Shown: positions 1-11,125, numbered from the stretch's first letter. The stretch is 64,000 bases of DNA from Sthenelais limicola (GCA_942159475.1 OW804096.1:140357442-140421441); one strand, 5' to 3'. Made by a program: numbers and translations. Notes: generated by a model from the sequence alone, not told the origin.

Positions 1-1098
1 TTCAAATGGAGGGAAAGCCTCTCACATCAAACCGCAAAGTGCCATTATGATTCCATTGAGACCGCAAAATGTCATTATATTCCCATTAGAACGCCTAGTC
101 ATAGGCCAGGAAACCGATTAGCAAAGAAGGGATCCAATCACTGGCATACCATTCTTATCTGATCCGTGGGATTGGACCTAGTCTGTTGAGCAAGAACAAC
201 CAAACAAAATCCTCGAAAACATCAGTGAAATGCCTTTTATATGGGTTGAAAAAGAATTGAGCAAAAAGTAGAAAATTAGAAATTCATATCTACCGCTGTA
301 GGCTATTAATTGCTACCCGCTGGGAATTCCTACAGGTGAAGGAGGAATTCCCGCAAAGATTCCTATTCTTTGCTTAGACTATAATTATAACGGGTCTCTG
401 GGCTCCGTTATATTAACTAAGGAAAGGATGTTGGGACTTTCTTAACCTGTCTGAAGGAAATAGTTTCACAGTCTAGGCCCAAAGTTGAGAGAGTCCATTC
501 AAACGAAGGAAAAGCGTCTTGCCTCAGACCGCAAACCACAAAGTGCCATTATATTTCCACTAAGACCAAAAAATGTCATTATTTTCCCATTAAAACGCCG
601 AGTCCTAGGTCAGGAAACCGATTAGCAAAGAAGGCTAACATACCATTCCTATCTGGTGTGAGGGTTTCGACCTAGACTGGGAAAGGATGTTTTCATGGGA
701 ATTTCTTCACCTGCATGTCCGAAGGAAATAACCTCATTCTTATGTCCCATTCTCAGCTGGTAGAAATATACTATCCACGCAATGGCGGGTAAGAATTTGT
801 ATTCCTTCCCCGAGAGGGAATAAGGGTAGAAATTCCCCCAACACAACTCCCCTATCCATAGCTTCTTGAAGAGGTCCCTGGTGCCCACAAGGGCCCGCGT
901 ACACGAGAGCCCAGTCCCATGGGCTCGCCCCGTCCCACCCTATAAACTTGAGAATTTTCTATTGAATCTTGGCATATTTAAGGACTGTTTTCAAGTGGTA
1001 GAGGCCCGGCAGCGTCCATGGGGAAGTCGCACCATTGAATAATACATCTGCTTAAGAGCCTGCATCTCACCCTCATGTCTACGTACTACTATACTACA
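1..1098. repeat. degenerate direct duplication, no gene
   Basis: Positions about 1-180 and 499-680 are diverged direct copies: both read 'TTCAAA(T/C)G...GG(A)AA(A)GC', then 'AAGTGCCATTAT', 'AATGTCATTAT' and 'GGAAACCGATTAGCAAAGAA'. A further shared block, GGAAAGGATG followed by GAAGGAAATA, occurs near 421-465 and 679-730. I see no coding potential and no terminal inverted repeats. It is probably an old tandem duplication of an unrecognised repeat. Confidence 0.55.
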
Positions 1099-1335
1099 CA
1101 GGTCAGATTTTCAGAAAATGTACAATTCACCTTCACTAATGTTCTCAAATAACCCAAATTTCTGACGAAAATAAAGTTCAAAATACAGTTCAATCTAACC
1201 AAACAGATTGCTAGAATCAATGCAATGCAGAATTTACTCGAATTTACCTAGTATTGACCAAATTGCAGACTGATTTAGCAGAATTTACTAAATGTATACA
1301 GCTGCCAATTGTACATTTTCTGAAAATCTGTCCCA
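1099..1335 (+). mobile_element. M1-A MITE
   Basis: First member of the dominant M1 family. The ideal left end is TGGGTCAGATTTTCAGAAAA then TGTACAATT, repeated inverted at the right end. The subfamily A interior carries CCTAACCAAACAGATTGCTA and TACTCGAATTTACC. Here the first two bases are CA instead of TG, and the right end is TGTCCCA. Both sides are flanked by CA, matching a 2-bp target duplication. It has no reading frame of its own, so it must be mobilised in trans. Confidence 0.85.
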
Positions 1336-1439
1336 CACACTCGTGCAGTGGTAGTAGTACATGGGATTGAGTGTTTTATTCAGGAATCTCGCTTGAAAGC
1401 TGCATTTACAGCTCGTACGACTAAAGAAATCCTACTGAA

Positions 1440-2035
1440 TTTACTAATATTATAACTGATAGGAATGGATTTATCCATATTCTGCTCCTGTTATATGTTT
1501 ATACAAGAGTTACTCATATTATGACTTATACGACTGGATTTGTCAATATCATGCTGCTGTTATATGTTTATACAAGAGTTACTCATATTATGACTTATAG
1601 GCCTGAATATATCAATATTCTGCTGTTGTTATATGTTTTTTTTTGTTTTTACATCATCATCTTTATTCAATATGTCAATAAATCCATGTTGTTATATGAA
1701 CTGTTGTTATATGTTTATACAAGAGTTACTCATATTATGACATATAAGACTGAATACATCACTATTCTGCTGTTGTTACATGTTTATACAAGAGTTACTC
1801 ATATTATGACTTATAGGCATGAATACATCAATATTCTGCTGTTGTTACATGTTTATACAAGAGTTACTCATATTATGACTTATAGGCATGAATACATCAA
1901 TATCATGCTGCTGTTATATGTTTATACAAGAGTTATTCATATTATGACTAATAGGACTGGATTCATCTATATTCTGCTGCTGTTATATGTTTATACAAGA
2001 GTTACTCATATTATGACTTATAGGCCTGAGAGTTA
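1440..2035. repeat. 69-bp minisatellite
   Basis: Seven copies of the core TTTATACAAGAGTTACTCAT start at 1498, 1567, 1714, 1783, 1852, 1921 and 1990. The spacing is 69 bp, except for one interval of 147 bp that holds a T-rich insertion. Because 69 is a multiple of three, one frame stays open from 1521 to 2036 (171 codons) as a 23-residue repeat. That frame has no recognisable domain and I treat it as an accident of the period. Confidence 0.9.
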
Positions 2036-2106
2036 GAAAATACGCATGACGAACCAATGTAGTTTTGTTTCGTGCGTCGCCAAGAAATCCAAATAACGAT
2101 CTTAAT
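2031..2106 (+). repeat. dispersed repeat, copy 1
   Basis: The block GAGTTAGAAAATACGCATGA and its continuation to ATCTTAATTACT recur in the same orientation at 16453-16530 with scattered substitutions. It is a short, unrecognised interspersed repeat at the edge of the 69-bp minisatellite. Confidence 0.6.
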
Positions 2107-3153
2107 TACTTTTTCAAGTTCATGTTGTTTACAATAAATATTACATTCTTTCTCTAGGGATTTTTCCCTCCCTCCATTCATTCCTACATAAAATTCCCAG
2201 CTCATATGAATATTCCTTGCTGTATAGGTGTGGGTCAGCAAGGTAGAAGGTAAATTGGATGCATAGGATTCATTCATATCTTGAGTATAAAGATTAATAT
2301 AACACATTTCCTTCAATTTGAAGTGGTAAAGTGGATAAAGTATTAGATACTTTGATTCTTATACCTTCAAATATGATGTACATTACCCTGAAATGATTAG
2401 ATCGTACGTCCACAGGCGTGACCTAGAAAGTGACCTTTTTTGATGTAGGAATTTTCCTACATTGATACTTGTAGTTGTTCCCTATGTAGGAATTTCCCTC
2501 AGAAGTTTTCCCTCAGAAGATTTCCTTCTGAAGTAATTTCCCACATTCTTTCCTCTGAGTTAAACATGAAAAGAGTGGAAAACTTTAGGTGTTCCCTCTG
2601 GAATTCCTTAGAATTTATTGACTGCAAAAATATAATTTTACTAGACATACATATCTGCTATTTTTAAAGTACAAAGTTTCTGCCCTAAGATATATACTGA
2701 TATGAAGAATATGATTAAATGACGTCAACTATTTTCAAAGTAATTGCGAAAGGTGTATGTACATATAGTCGGTTATTTTTTATTTTGGTTGGTAACTTTA
2801 GTAAAAGATATAGGAGACTACATTCACCATTAAATCTTCAAAGCATTAACCTTTCAGCAATATTTCTCAGAAAGCTATCACAGTGAAAGCATTTCCAACA
2901 TTAACACAGCTGAAAAGAAATAAAAATCCTTAAAATATCCAGCATCATTCCTAACGTTACCTACATAACTGTAAAACAGAAAGAGAGAGACTTTATGCAT
3001 TGATGTGAATGTGTTTTTTTATGTCTCACATTTGCCTCTGTCATCGCAAATAAAAATATGTCTAGACAGCTCAGTATTATGGGATAGCTCGAGGGGACCT
3101 GGAGGGACATCTGGGGAGAAGCAGGTATACTGCAGGATAATCTAGGAGCTTTA
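2107..3153. other. AT-rich stretch, nothing recognised
   Basis: I see no gene, tRNA or terminal inverted repeats. Around 2440-2530 a short motif (GGAATTT-CCCTCAGAAG-TTTCC) is repeated several times on a small scale. The rest is AT-rich with stops in all frames. Confidence 0.5.
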
Positions 3154-3389
3154 TGGGTCAGATTTCCAGAAAATGCACAATCTACATTTCTACACATCTA
3201 TCAAATTCTGCTAAATTAGAGTGAAAACTGATAAATACTAGGTACATCTGAGTATATTCTGTATTGTATTCATTCAATACATCTATCTGGTTATGTTGAA
3301 CTGTATTTGAACCTAATTTTTGGCTTAAATTTGGGTTATTTGAGGGGATTGGTGAAGGCCAATTGTACATTTTCTGAAGACTTGACCCT
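3154..3389 (-). mobile_element. M1-B MITE
   Basis: Subfamily B, whose interior reads CATAACCAGACAGATTTATT and GAATGAATACAATACAGAAT, here inverted. The right end has the variant TGAAGACTTGACCCT. It is flanked by TA on both sides. Confidence 0.85.
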
Positions 3390-3479
3390 TATACATAGAT
3401 CTAAAGTAAAATCTTATCCTGCTGAAATTTGTTAACTATCCCTCATGTGTCAAAATGTATCAAAATGTGCAACTTATGT

Positions 3480-3625
3480 TACACCTCGAAGAAGTAAATA
3501 AACACAAACTCTCCCCTGACAAAGACCACCTTTGGTTGAAATGCGTTGGGAAAGTTTGTAACATCTCAGCTAATAAATTGGAACCTACATCAAACTACAG
3601 GAGTTGATCGTTTATTTGAAGAATA
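3480..3625 (+). mobile_element. possible Penelope-like fragment with decayed hammerhead
   Basis: At 3516-3545 the order CTGACAA, a five-pair stem (GACCA/TGGTT, one wobble) with a short loop, then GAAATG matches the hammerhead core CUGANGA-stem II-GAAA. Penelope-like retroelements carry this core next to their repeats. The differences look like CpG decay (CG to CA or TG). TAATAAATTGG follows. No reverse transcriptase or GIY-YIG frame is present, so this is at most a short dead remnant; other non-LTR 3' ends could give a similar motif. Confidence 0.4.
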
Positions 3626-3727
3626 CCTTGTAACTTCTAAAGTAAATCCTTTAGTGGGGGGAATCTCTAGTGGGATGGCTAAAGGGAACATACTTTAGAC
3701 CTGTCCGTGGATAGCTTTGTACTTTAT

Positions 3728-3964
3728 TGGGTCAGATTTTCAGAAAATGTACAACTCACCTTCACCAATCTTCCCAAATAACCTAAATTTCAGTCAAAAA
3801 TTAAGTCCAAAATACTGTTTAACCTAACCAAACAGATTGCTAGAATCAATGCAATGCCAAATATACTCGAATTTACCTAGTATTGACCAAACTGCAGCCT
3901 AATTTATCAGAATTTACTAAAAGTGTACAGCTGTCAATTGTGCATTTTCTGAAAATCTGACCCA
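3728..3964 (+). mobile_element. M1-A MITE
   Basis: Full-length with both inverted ends intact (TGGGTC...GACCCA). Flanks do not match over 2 bp (AT and TT). Confidence 0.85.
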
Positions 3965-4597
3965 TTTAATGCACTGTAGGATTAATGCAAACAGATTAGT
4001 CAAGCCTAATGTCAAGCTGCCCTCTCAGTTAATGTCCATTTGATCTTCTACTCTGTCCTTTTCCTTCCCTTCTGAATATAATGTTCAACATAGGTTAGAG
4101 GGACTTGATATTTGCCTTGATATTTCTATTATAAAGATTTAGATTTAAAAATATTTTATTCAGGACATTGAACATTTTTATACGTACAGTACAAGTATTC
4201 TCAGGACAGCCGGACTTGCCAAAAATGTATTTTAGAGAGAAGGAAATAAGATTAAAAATATAAGTAGAATCAGTACAATTAAGGTTACAACTAGCAGACA
4301 GTTAATATTTACTGCAATATAATTTATATAATTACGTTAATCAAATTACATTTTAATGGCATTCTCATATGATATACGGTACATACGTACTACAAGTTTT
4401 CAATATAGGATAAAAGAAATATTTGCATCACAAATCACTGATAACAGTGTGAGTGCTGACGAGCAATTTATAAAGAGATACAACTATCACCACCAACGCC
4501 GCGCTATATCACATAGACCATTATTAATACATGAATTACACAGAGATAACTCAAGTTAGCGGGCAGTATCAACACTGATTTTCCTAGAATCATTATA
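3965..4597. other. AT-rich stretch, nothing recognised
   Basis: The segment has no inverted ends and no recognisable coding. A 67-codon frame at 4356-4559 shows no domain. Confidence 0.4.
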
Positions 4598-4834
4598 GGG
4601 GTCAGATTTTCAAAAAATGTACAATTCAACTTCGCCAGTCTTCTCAAATAACCCAAACTTCAGACGAAAATAAAGTTCAAAATACAGTTCAATTTAACCA
4701 AACAGATTGCTAGAATCACTGCAGTGCCAAATATACTCGAATTTGCCTAGTATTGACAAAACTGCAGCCTGATTTAGCCGAATGTACTCAATGTATACAA
4801 CTGACAATTGTACATTTTCTGAAAATCTGACCCA
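4598..4834 (+). mobile_element. M1-A MITE
   Basis: Full-length; first base G instead of T. Flanked by TA on both sides. Confidence 0.87.
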
Positions 4835-4878
4835 TATCTAAAATATCTGTGAAGTTATTGTTTGGGCCTGAAATCTCC

Positions 4879-5194
4879 AATAGGGGATTTACATAAGTCA
4901 CTGCACATGTCTGTTACATTGCATGCCGGGGCGCTAAAACCAAATGAGATTCGTTTTAGGAAAATGAGTCGTAAGTCGAAAAATATTGATTTTGAGAAAT
5001 CATCATATTTGAAAAGAGGGGATAAAGCTAATTCCAATGATAGTAAACACTAGGAAACTAAAAAGTATTTCTATGTTTTAAGTTTGATATTTTTGAAAAA
5101 AAACAACGTTTGCAATGTTTCTGGATGAGTAATTGCCAGTAAAGTAACTAAAGCGAATGAAGAGTCAAGATGGTGGAAATGGAAATCCCCTATT
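4879..5194 (-). mobile_element. M2 MITE interrupted by M3
   Basis: The left end AATAGGGGATTTACAT leads into GTCACTGCACATGTCTGTTA, the typical inverted right half of M2. The far end GATGGTGGAAATGGAAATCC closes it with CCCTATT. Most of the M2 interior is missing and its place is taken by an M3 fragment (4944-5152). Confidence 0.75.
4944..5152 (+). mobile_element. M3 fragment nested in M2
   Basis: Starts near GAGATTCGTTTTAGGAAAAT with the M3 block GAGTCGTAAGTCG, then the M3 interior (TCCAATGATAGTAAAC, AAGTTTGATATTTTT). It breaks off near AGTAACTAAAG, so the right end is lost. Confidence 0.7.
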
Positions 5195-5299
5195 GTACAT
5201 GTAGAATACGCTGAGCCGTTTTCATATCATTAAATTTAATCAGATCTACATAGAATTTCCTTAAGTGCTATAAGGTGATGTATATACAACACATACAAC

Positions 5300-5546
5300 T
5301 GGGTCAGATGTTCAGAAAATGTACAATTGGCAGCTCTACACATTTAGGAAATTCTGCTACATTCGGCCGAACAATTGTGAATACTATGGAATACCAAGTA
5401 TATCTGAGTATATTTGGTATCGCATTGCTTTAAAGTATCAGTTCTGTTATGTTAAACTGCATTTAAAAGCTCACTTTTGTCTTATATATGGGTTATTTGA
5501 CAGGATTAGTGAAGGCGAATTGTACATTTTCTGAAGATTTCACCCA
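5300..5546 (-). mobile_element. M1-C MITE
   Basis: Subfamily C, whose interior has TTTAACATAACAGAACTGAT and ACTTTAAATCAATGCGATAC, here inverted. The right end carries the variant GAAGATTTCACCCA. Flanked by AC on both sides. Confidence 0.85.
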
Positions 5547-5704
5547 ACGGTATTCATCACAGTTCTGGGGTAAACATCAGCCAATTATTGACAGACGTAC
5601 AATACAACCACCTCAGTCCATTTAGCGCTAATTCACATTGGAGCAGACGTTATTGGCTTGTAGCTCAACCACTCTGTCAATACCATCTTATCACACGATA
5701 GATA

Positions 5705-5942
5705 TGGGTCAGATTTTCAGAAAATGTACAATTGGCAGCTGTACACATTTAGGAAACTCACCTAAATTAGACTGAATAAATGGTGAATACCGGGTATACC
5801 TGAATATATTTGGTATCACATTGATTTAAAGTAAAAGTTCTGTTATGTTAAACTGCATTTTGAAGCTCATTTTTGTTTTAAATATGGGTTATTTGAGAGG
5901 ATTGGTCGAGTTGATTTGTACACTTTCTGAAAATCTGACCAA
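5705..5942 (-). mobile_element. M1-C MITE
   Basis: Full-length; right terminus is GACCAA. TA on both sides. It lies 158 bp from the preceding C copy and in the same orientation. Confidence 0.86.
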
Positions 5943-6050
5943 TATAGTCTGAAGTTGACAGTAGGGCAAGCTATGGTATAAGTCAGAGACTATAGTAAGT
6001 AGTAGACTTCTTAAGGTGTATTATATTTAGGCAATATAATGCACAATAGG

Positions 6051-6291
6051 TGGGTCAAGTCGCCAGAAAATGTACAATTCAGCTTCACCAATTTTCTGAA
6101 ATAACCCAAATTCCAGACGAACGTAAAGTTCAAAATACCGTTCAACCTAACCAAGCAGATTGCAAGAACCAAAGCAATGTCGGATATATATACTCAAATT
6201 CACATAGTATCGACCAAATTTCAGCCTTATTTAGAAGAATTTACTAAATGTGTAGAGCTGCCAATTGTACATTTTCTGAAAATCTGATCCA
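6051..6291 (+). mobile_element. M1-A MITE with variant left end
   Basis: The left end reads TGGGTCAAGTCGCCAGAAAA: the bases between TGGGTC and AGAAAATG differ from the right end (GATCCA side). GG is found on both sides, one of the clear non-TA 2-bp matches. Confidence 0.85.
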
Positions 6292-7329
6292 GGTGTGGCT
6301 TCCATTGATTGCCACATTGTACATTAGGGCCGGGTATTTCCCTTTGGGGTTGACCCAGGTGAGAATTGAGGTCGAACACTGGACCATCGAGCGTCCAGGT
6401 TCAGATGATCCCGTGTGGGGGAAGTATTTGACCACAGGTCCTAGTGCTTTTCGTCAGAGGAAGTTATTATTATTATTAAGAGTTTTGGTTGTAGAACAGC
6501 CTCCTCCATATTTGCAGACACCTTTGGCTCATACTTCTAACCTTTTTGAAAACAATGATATTATTTTAATGCAGAATATCTATGTTTGGAGTAAAACTCA
6601 TTTATATCAAATTCCAATGCATGTGGAAAGCCATTGGGCCATTTATTCCCTATTTAGAGAAATCTGTAAATCATTTAGAGATGTCATTGAAACTTATATT
6701 TATTATTTATTATTAGAAACGTTTATTAATCGATACAAAAAATAATATGACAATATACAATCTATTCTTGCAGAGTACAGTGACATGTGTATAATTGGTA
6801 GGAAATAAGCCTCAGTTTTAACCATTTGAACGGTTAAATCTGGTTGAGTGGCTGTAACCCTTTGGTTCGATAAACTGTGACTTGTTTATGCATGTAACAA
6901 CACAAATAGAAAGAGACTAGCTATATTTAAAGATATCTCTAAATGATTAACGGATATCCATAACAGATTTAGCGATATCAATGAATATTTAGAGATATAT
7001 CAAAATGTGGAAAACATGTCCTAATGACTTCCCATATTTATAGATGTACAAACTCAACTCTCAAACAATAAAAACTGATGTTTAGAATTATTCAATTCAC
7101 TGTTCAAATGTTCAGTCGATATCGACAAATAATTAAAAACGCTAGCGTGACTACATAAGTTTTTTTAAAAAAAAGCCATCTTTTGACGTAGGTGAGATAG
7201 GGTCGATAATAGGGAATGGTGTGTTTCCTGACCGCCAGGGTGGCGCTGTATCGGGCACTTAGTGACGTCTTCATGTAATATTTACGTTAAAGATGGCGGT
7301 CACGATATGTAGTGTCAGGTAGAGGGATA
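6292..7329. other. unassigned stretch
   Basis: A 165-codon frame (6248-6745) begins inside the M1 right end and runs into an ATT-rich tail. It shows no domain and I do not call it a gene. Around 6920-7010, AT-rich motifs of the type GATATC and TTTAGAGATAT recur. Nothing else is recognised. Confidence 0.4.
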
Positions 7330-7566
7330 AGGGTCAGATGTTCAGAAAACGTACAATTGGCCTTCACCAATCCTCTCAATTAATCCAAGTTTAAGACGAA
7401 AATCAGGTTCAAAATAGAGTTCAACATAACCAGACAGATTCATTGAATGAATACGATACATAATATACTCAGATATACCTAGTAGTTATCAATTTTCACT
7501 CTAATTTAGCAGAGTTTGATAGATGTGTAGAAATGTAGATTGTGCATTTTCTGAAAATTTGACCCA
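7330..7566 (+). mobile_element. M1-B MITE
   Basis: Full-length; first base A. The right end has the B-type GATTGTGCATTTTCTG. Flanked by TA on both sides. Confidence 0.87.
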
Positions 7567-7632
7567 TAAACTAGTGTGTGGTGGCTTGGCCGCGCTCCAG
7601 TCACGTGACCTACTGGATCCCTACTGAATATA

Positions 7633-7939
7633 TGGGTCTGAATGTCAGAAAAGGTACAATCGGCAGCTCTGGAAATGGAAAATTATAAATACTAAGTATG
7701 CCTGGGTATATATTGGCATTGCGTTGGTTCAAACCGCTGGAAGATATGCATTGGACAAAGATTTGATGCATAAGCATGTCGACCTATTTGTCTACAACCC
7801 ACTGTATCTGTACTTAATTTGGACAAATAAAAGATTATCTATTCTATTCTATTTGATTATGTGGAACTATAATATTTAAACCTCATTTCTGGCTTAAATT
7901 TAGTTTTTGAGAGGACATTTTCTGACATTCTGGATGCCA
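7633..7939 (-). mobile_element. M1 MITE split by a retroposed tail
   Basis: The left end TGGGTCTGAATGTCAGAAAA is clear and the right end is badly decayed (TTTTCTGACATTCTGG). The interior is interrupted at about 7737-7848. Confidence 0.65.
7737..7848 (+). mobile_element. 3' end of a non-LTR retroelement, inserted in M1
   Basis: About 110 bp foreign to M1, ending GGACAAATAAAAGATTATCT followed by a (TCTAT)n run. The AATAAA plus short-repeat tail is typical of a 5'-truncated non-LTR retrotransposon. No coding part is left and the family is not recognised. Confidence 0.45.
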
Positions 7940-7944
7940 ACATA

Positions 7945-8363
7945 TGTGATCCGTTTTAGGTAAATAAGTTATACGTCGCGAAATATAGATTTTGAGATAT
8001 CATTATATTTGAAAAAAGGCGATCACACCGATTCTAATGATAGTAAACCCTAGGGTATCTAACATGTATTTCGATATTTTATGTTTGATATTTTTATAAT
8101 ATGATATAAGAAGTTTGCAATGTTTCTCGCTGTAGTCTCGTTGGGTAAACCAGTAAAGTAACTATATATACTCGATACAAAGGCCTCAAAACACAAGGAT
8201 ATATTTAAAACAATCTCCTGAAATTTATTACACAGATTTATATGACTATAACTGCTAAACCCTTTGAAAATCAGAACATTTCAATAAAGAGATCTTGTGA
8301 TAAAAACAGTTTGAAAAATATCCATTTTGCGACTTATGACTCATTTCCCTGAAACACATCACA
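7945..8363 (+). mobile_element. M3 MITE, full length
   Basis: Both M3 ends are present: TGTGATCCGTTTTAGG on the left and ACTCATTTCCCTGAAACACA then TCACA on the right. The interior has GATTCTAATGATAGTAAAC and AAGTTTGC. TA flanks both sides if the element is taken as TGTGAT...ATCACA. It starts 5 bp after a decayed M1. Confidence 0.85.
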
Positions 8364-8446
8364 TATGGTCAGGCTGTTAATTAGTGGTGTTTTTGTGATG
8401 GTAGTATAAGATAAGATAAGATAAGAACTACCTTATTCATCAGATA

Positions 8447-9571
8447 CACTCTCCCGCGCACCGTACCCGTGCGATACGGAGCAGCGAGTTTTTTCGTCTT
8501 CAGTGTGACGATTTTTGTCTACCGAGCACCGCGAACGCTACTGGTGAGCTGTGGTGACGAAATTGCCTGAACTTCTGAGACGAAAAACGGTCATTTGAAT
8601 CACGGAGACGAAATATGATATGCTCCGTATTCGCGCTCCGTTTTTCGTATTGAGTTTTGGATGCGTGACACTACTCTACAGTCAAATGAGTGTTGCTTCA
8701 ATTTTTCATTTTACTGATTTTCAGATGTAAAATTAGTGACTAGAGTATTGACGTCACTATTGACATTAAAACGTCACTATTGACTTAAAACCCTGTCAGC
8801 TACCAGGTATATCAATATTCGAACTAAAGAATGACTGTTTGGACATTTTTATCAGCTTTTTGGAAGCTGTGTGTGTCACACATTAAGGGGGCCGTGTCGC
8901 CGATGATTTAGCGGCCGTGTCGCGTGTCAATCATGTCAAATTTTACCCATATGTAGGCTAGGCTACCCATATTGAGTCCCACCACCCACCACACAGCCAC
9001 AGGTGTTAATGTTCGCCGGGGTGACAGTCCCCTCTAGGCGGGGAAAGGTGTAAAAACTTTTGGCCATAGAGACTTTATTTTTAGGAATTAAAAGGGTTCA
9101 TATATAAAATGTATTCATAAATAAAATGATTATAATCATGTGCGATTGTCCTAAGTTCATGTTGTAGACATCCTAGGCTGGAAAACCAAATGACACCCGA
9201 TTGGGAGAATTACTCATATGCATCATTTATGATATCTGTCTTCATCAAATTCGGTGGTGTAGTGGTGATCAAGCTCGCTTGAGAATCGTAAGGTTGCTAG
9301 ATCGAACCCAAGCATGGGTAAGTTTTTTTTCTCTGTTTGGCATCAGTGGTTCTACACCAGTGGCCGTCATGCACTAATGGTCATGCCAGCTTGTCTGGCA
9401 CTGGCCGGCCGGCCGGCCGTAGGGGTCTACCTAATCCTTTAGCTTTCCCAGGTTATTATTTACCCTTCGTGGGTACGAAAAACGCTTGAGACGAAAAATT
9501 TCGTATCAAAAGTGGGGACAAGAATTTCGTATCCAATTTCGTATCGCACGGGTACGGCGCGCGGGAGAGTG
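8447..9571. mobile_element. 1.1-kb TIR element with CACTC ends
   Basis: The 32-bp terminal inverted repeats 8447-8478 and 9540-9571 differ at one base; both begin CACTCTCCCGCGC and contain CCGTACCCGTGCGATACG. TA flanks each side. Within 200 bp of each end the motif TTTCGT/ACGAAA occurs about five times in both orientations, like transposase-binding subterminal repeats. The CACT- start, 2-bp duplication and subterminal repeats recall EnSpm/CACTA elements, but a TA-specific family is not excluded. No transposase frame; the middle holds a SINE and a repeated GCGGCCGTGTCGC near 8890-8925. Confidence 0.75.
9250..9445 (+). mobile_element. tRNA-derived SINE
   Basis: The head has a pol III A-box-like TGGTGTAGTGG (9254-9264) and a B-box-like AGATCGAACCC (9299-9309) at tRNA spacing. 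The anticodon arm no longer pairs, so this is a SINE head rather than a tRNA gene. A non-tRNA body follows (T-run, GCATCAGTGG, CTGGCCGGCCGGCC). It sits inside the CACTC element, so it is younger than that insertion or was carried by it. Confidence 0.6.
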
Positions 9572-9734
9572 TAGGGCAGTTACATACGATAAACTCAGGC
9601 ACGAACGTAGTGAGTATCCCCCCCCCCCTATCATGTTTGAATTTTTTATCTTCTAACATGCTTCTAACATACTTCGATTTTTGATACTCGTATTTCATAT
9701 GGATGAGTAGAAAGGCTCATATTATAAAGCACTT

Positions 9735-9780
9735 AAAATTGGGGTTGGAAAAGGTAAATTGTACATTTTCAGACGATCAA
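9735..9780. mobile_element. M1 right-end fragment
   Basis: GGTAAATTGTACATTTTCAG matches the right M1 end and is cut off on both sides. A similar scrap (AAAATTGTACATTTTCTTAC) lies at 10091-10110. Confidence 0.45.
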
Positions 9781-9845
9781 ACTTTGTAGGGGAAAGTGTG
9801 GGTTATATGTAGGAAGAAATGAAGGCAGAGTTGAAGACCAGAGGA

Positions 9846-9960
9846 GAAAAAAAGAGAAGAAGAAGAAGAAGAAGAAGAAGAAGAAGAAGAAGAAAAAGAA
9901 GAAGAAGAAGAGGGAAATGGAGGTAGAGAGAGGTAGAAGAAGGGAGAAGGAGGAACGTAA
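9846..9960 (+). repeat. (GAA)n microsatellite and purine tract
   Basis: An almost uninterrupted run of GAA triplets of about 70 bp, continuing into GA-rich sequence to about 9960. Confidence 0.9.
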
Positions 9961-10248
9961 CGAGATGAGATGAGGTACAGAATAGGTCACGCTAGGTCTT
10001 TGGTTGATGTGTATACATCAATATTGACAGGGATACGAATGATGACAGCGGAAGGGTTATTGGCCTATTGACAGGGATACTAGGGTTAGGGAAAATTGTA
10101 CATTTTCTTACACCTTGCCCCACTTTGCTACTACTGCCCTTCAATGACGCGTTATTGCGACAAATCTAATTAATCGATTTTTCCATTGCACCTTCCCCGA
10201 ATTCTGACCACCACTATCACCCAGTCCTAGGACCTCAACATACCTACC

Positions 10249-10485
10249 TGGGTTAAATCCTCAGAAAACGTACCATTGGTCTTTACCAATCCTCTCAAAT
10301 AACCCAAATCTAAGACGAAAATAAGGTTCAAAATACAGTTCAACATAACCAGACAGATTTATTGAATGAATACAATGCAGAATACACTCAGATATACCTA
10401 GTATTTATCAATTATCACTCTAATATAGCAGAATTTGAAAGATGTGTAGAACTGTAGATTGTGCATTTTCTGAAAACCTGACCCA
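10249..10485 (+). mobile_element. M1-B MITE
   Basis: The left end TGGGTTAAATCCTCAGAAAA is a variant. The flanks share CC directly; the 6-mer CCTACC also stands on both sides, so the target duplication is ambiguous. Confidence 0.83.
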
Positions 10486-10771
10486 CCTACCCACTATCAG
10501 TCCCCATCGTCCTGTATCAGAAGCTACCTTCCCCGCAACCCCCCCCCCCCTCTCTCGAGGATTGCTCGCCTTAAACAGAACCATAATCTTATTCCCTCTT
10601 CCCGCCCCCTTTTATTCTCGCCTCACAATGGCTTCTCTCAAAGCTTCCATTTCAACTCCCTCTTCACTCGTTATGGATCTTACCACCGAGATGTGACCTG
10701 AATCTTTGAGGATTCTGTGCAACCACTACACAAGGTGGCAGTTGCTGCCAATGGCTTCTGTGACTATGAAA

Positions 10772-10906
10772 GGGGTCAGATTTTCAGAAAATGTGTCGGA
10801 TTTTTAAAAAATGTATAATTCAACGTCGCCAATCTACTCAAATACCTCAAATTTCAGACGAAAATAAATCAGCTGACAATTGTACATTTTCAGTAAACCT
10901 GACCCA
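10772..10906 (+). mobile_element. M1-A MITE, internally deleted (135 bp)
   Basis: The left end is partly duplicated (two AGAAAATGT-like blocks). The interior jumps from CAGACGAAAATAAA directly to CAGCTGACAATTG, losing about 100 bp, while both termini remain. AA on both sides. Confidence 0.8.
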
Positions 10907-10910
10907 AATC

Positions 10911-11125
10911 TACAATTGGCACCTCTACAAATATGGCAACTTTTGTTAAATTAGACTGAACAATGATAAATGAAGGGTATATCAGAGTAACTTTGGCATT
11001 GTGTTGATTAAAAGTATCTCTTTTATTGTGTTAACCTGCATTTTGAACGTCACTTTTCACTTAAATTTAGGTTATTTGAAAGGATTGGTGAAAGTGAATT
11101 GTACATTTTCTGACAATCTGACCCA
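10911..11125 (-). mobile_element. M1-C MITE lacking its left end
   Basis: Begins TACAATTGGCACCTCTACA, 5 bp after the previous copy, and lacks the first 20 or so bases. The right end is complete (TGACAATCTGACCCA). Confidence 0.75.

Noticed and set aside
1440..2035. CRISPR-like array of regular repeats
   Set aside because: The whole 69-bp unit is repeated with no unique spacers, and the DNA is eukaryotic.
6248..6745. 165-codon open frame
   Set aside because: It starts inside the M1 right end and ends in an ATT-rich tail; no domain, and no homologous frame elsewhere.
9250..9320. Functional tRNA gene
   Set aside because: A- and B-box-like words are present, but anticodon and acceptor stems do not pair.
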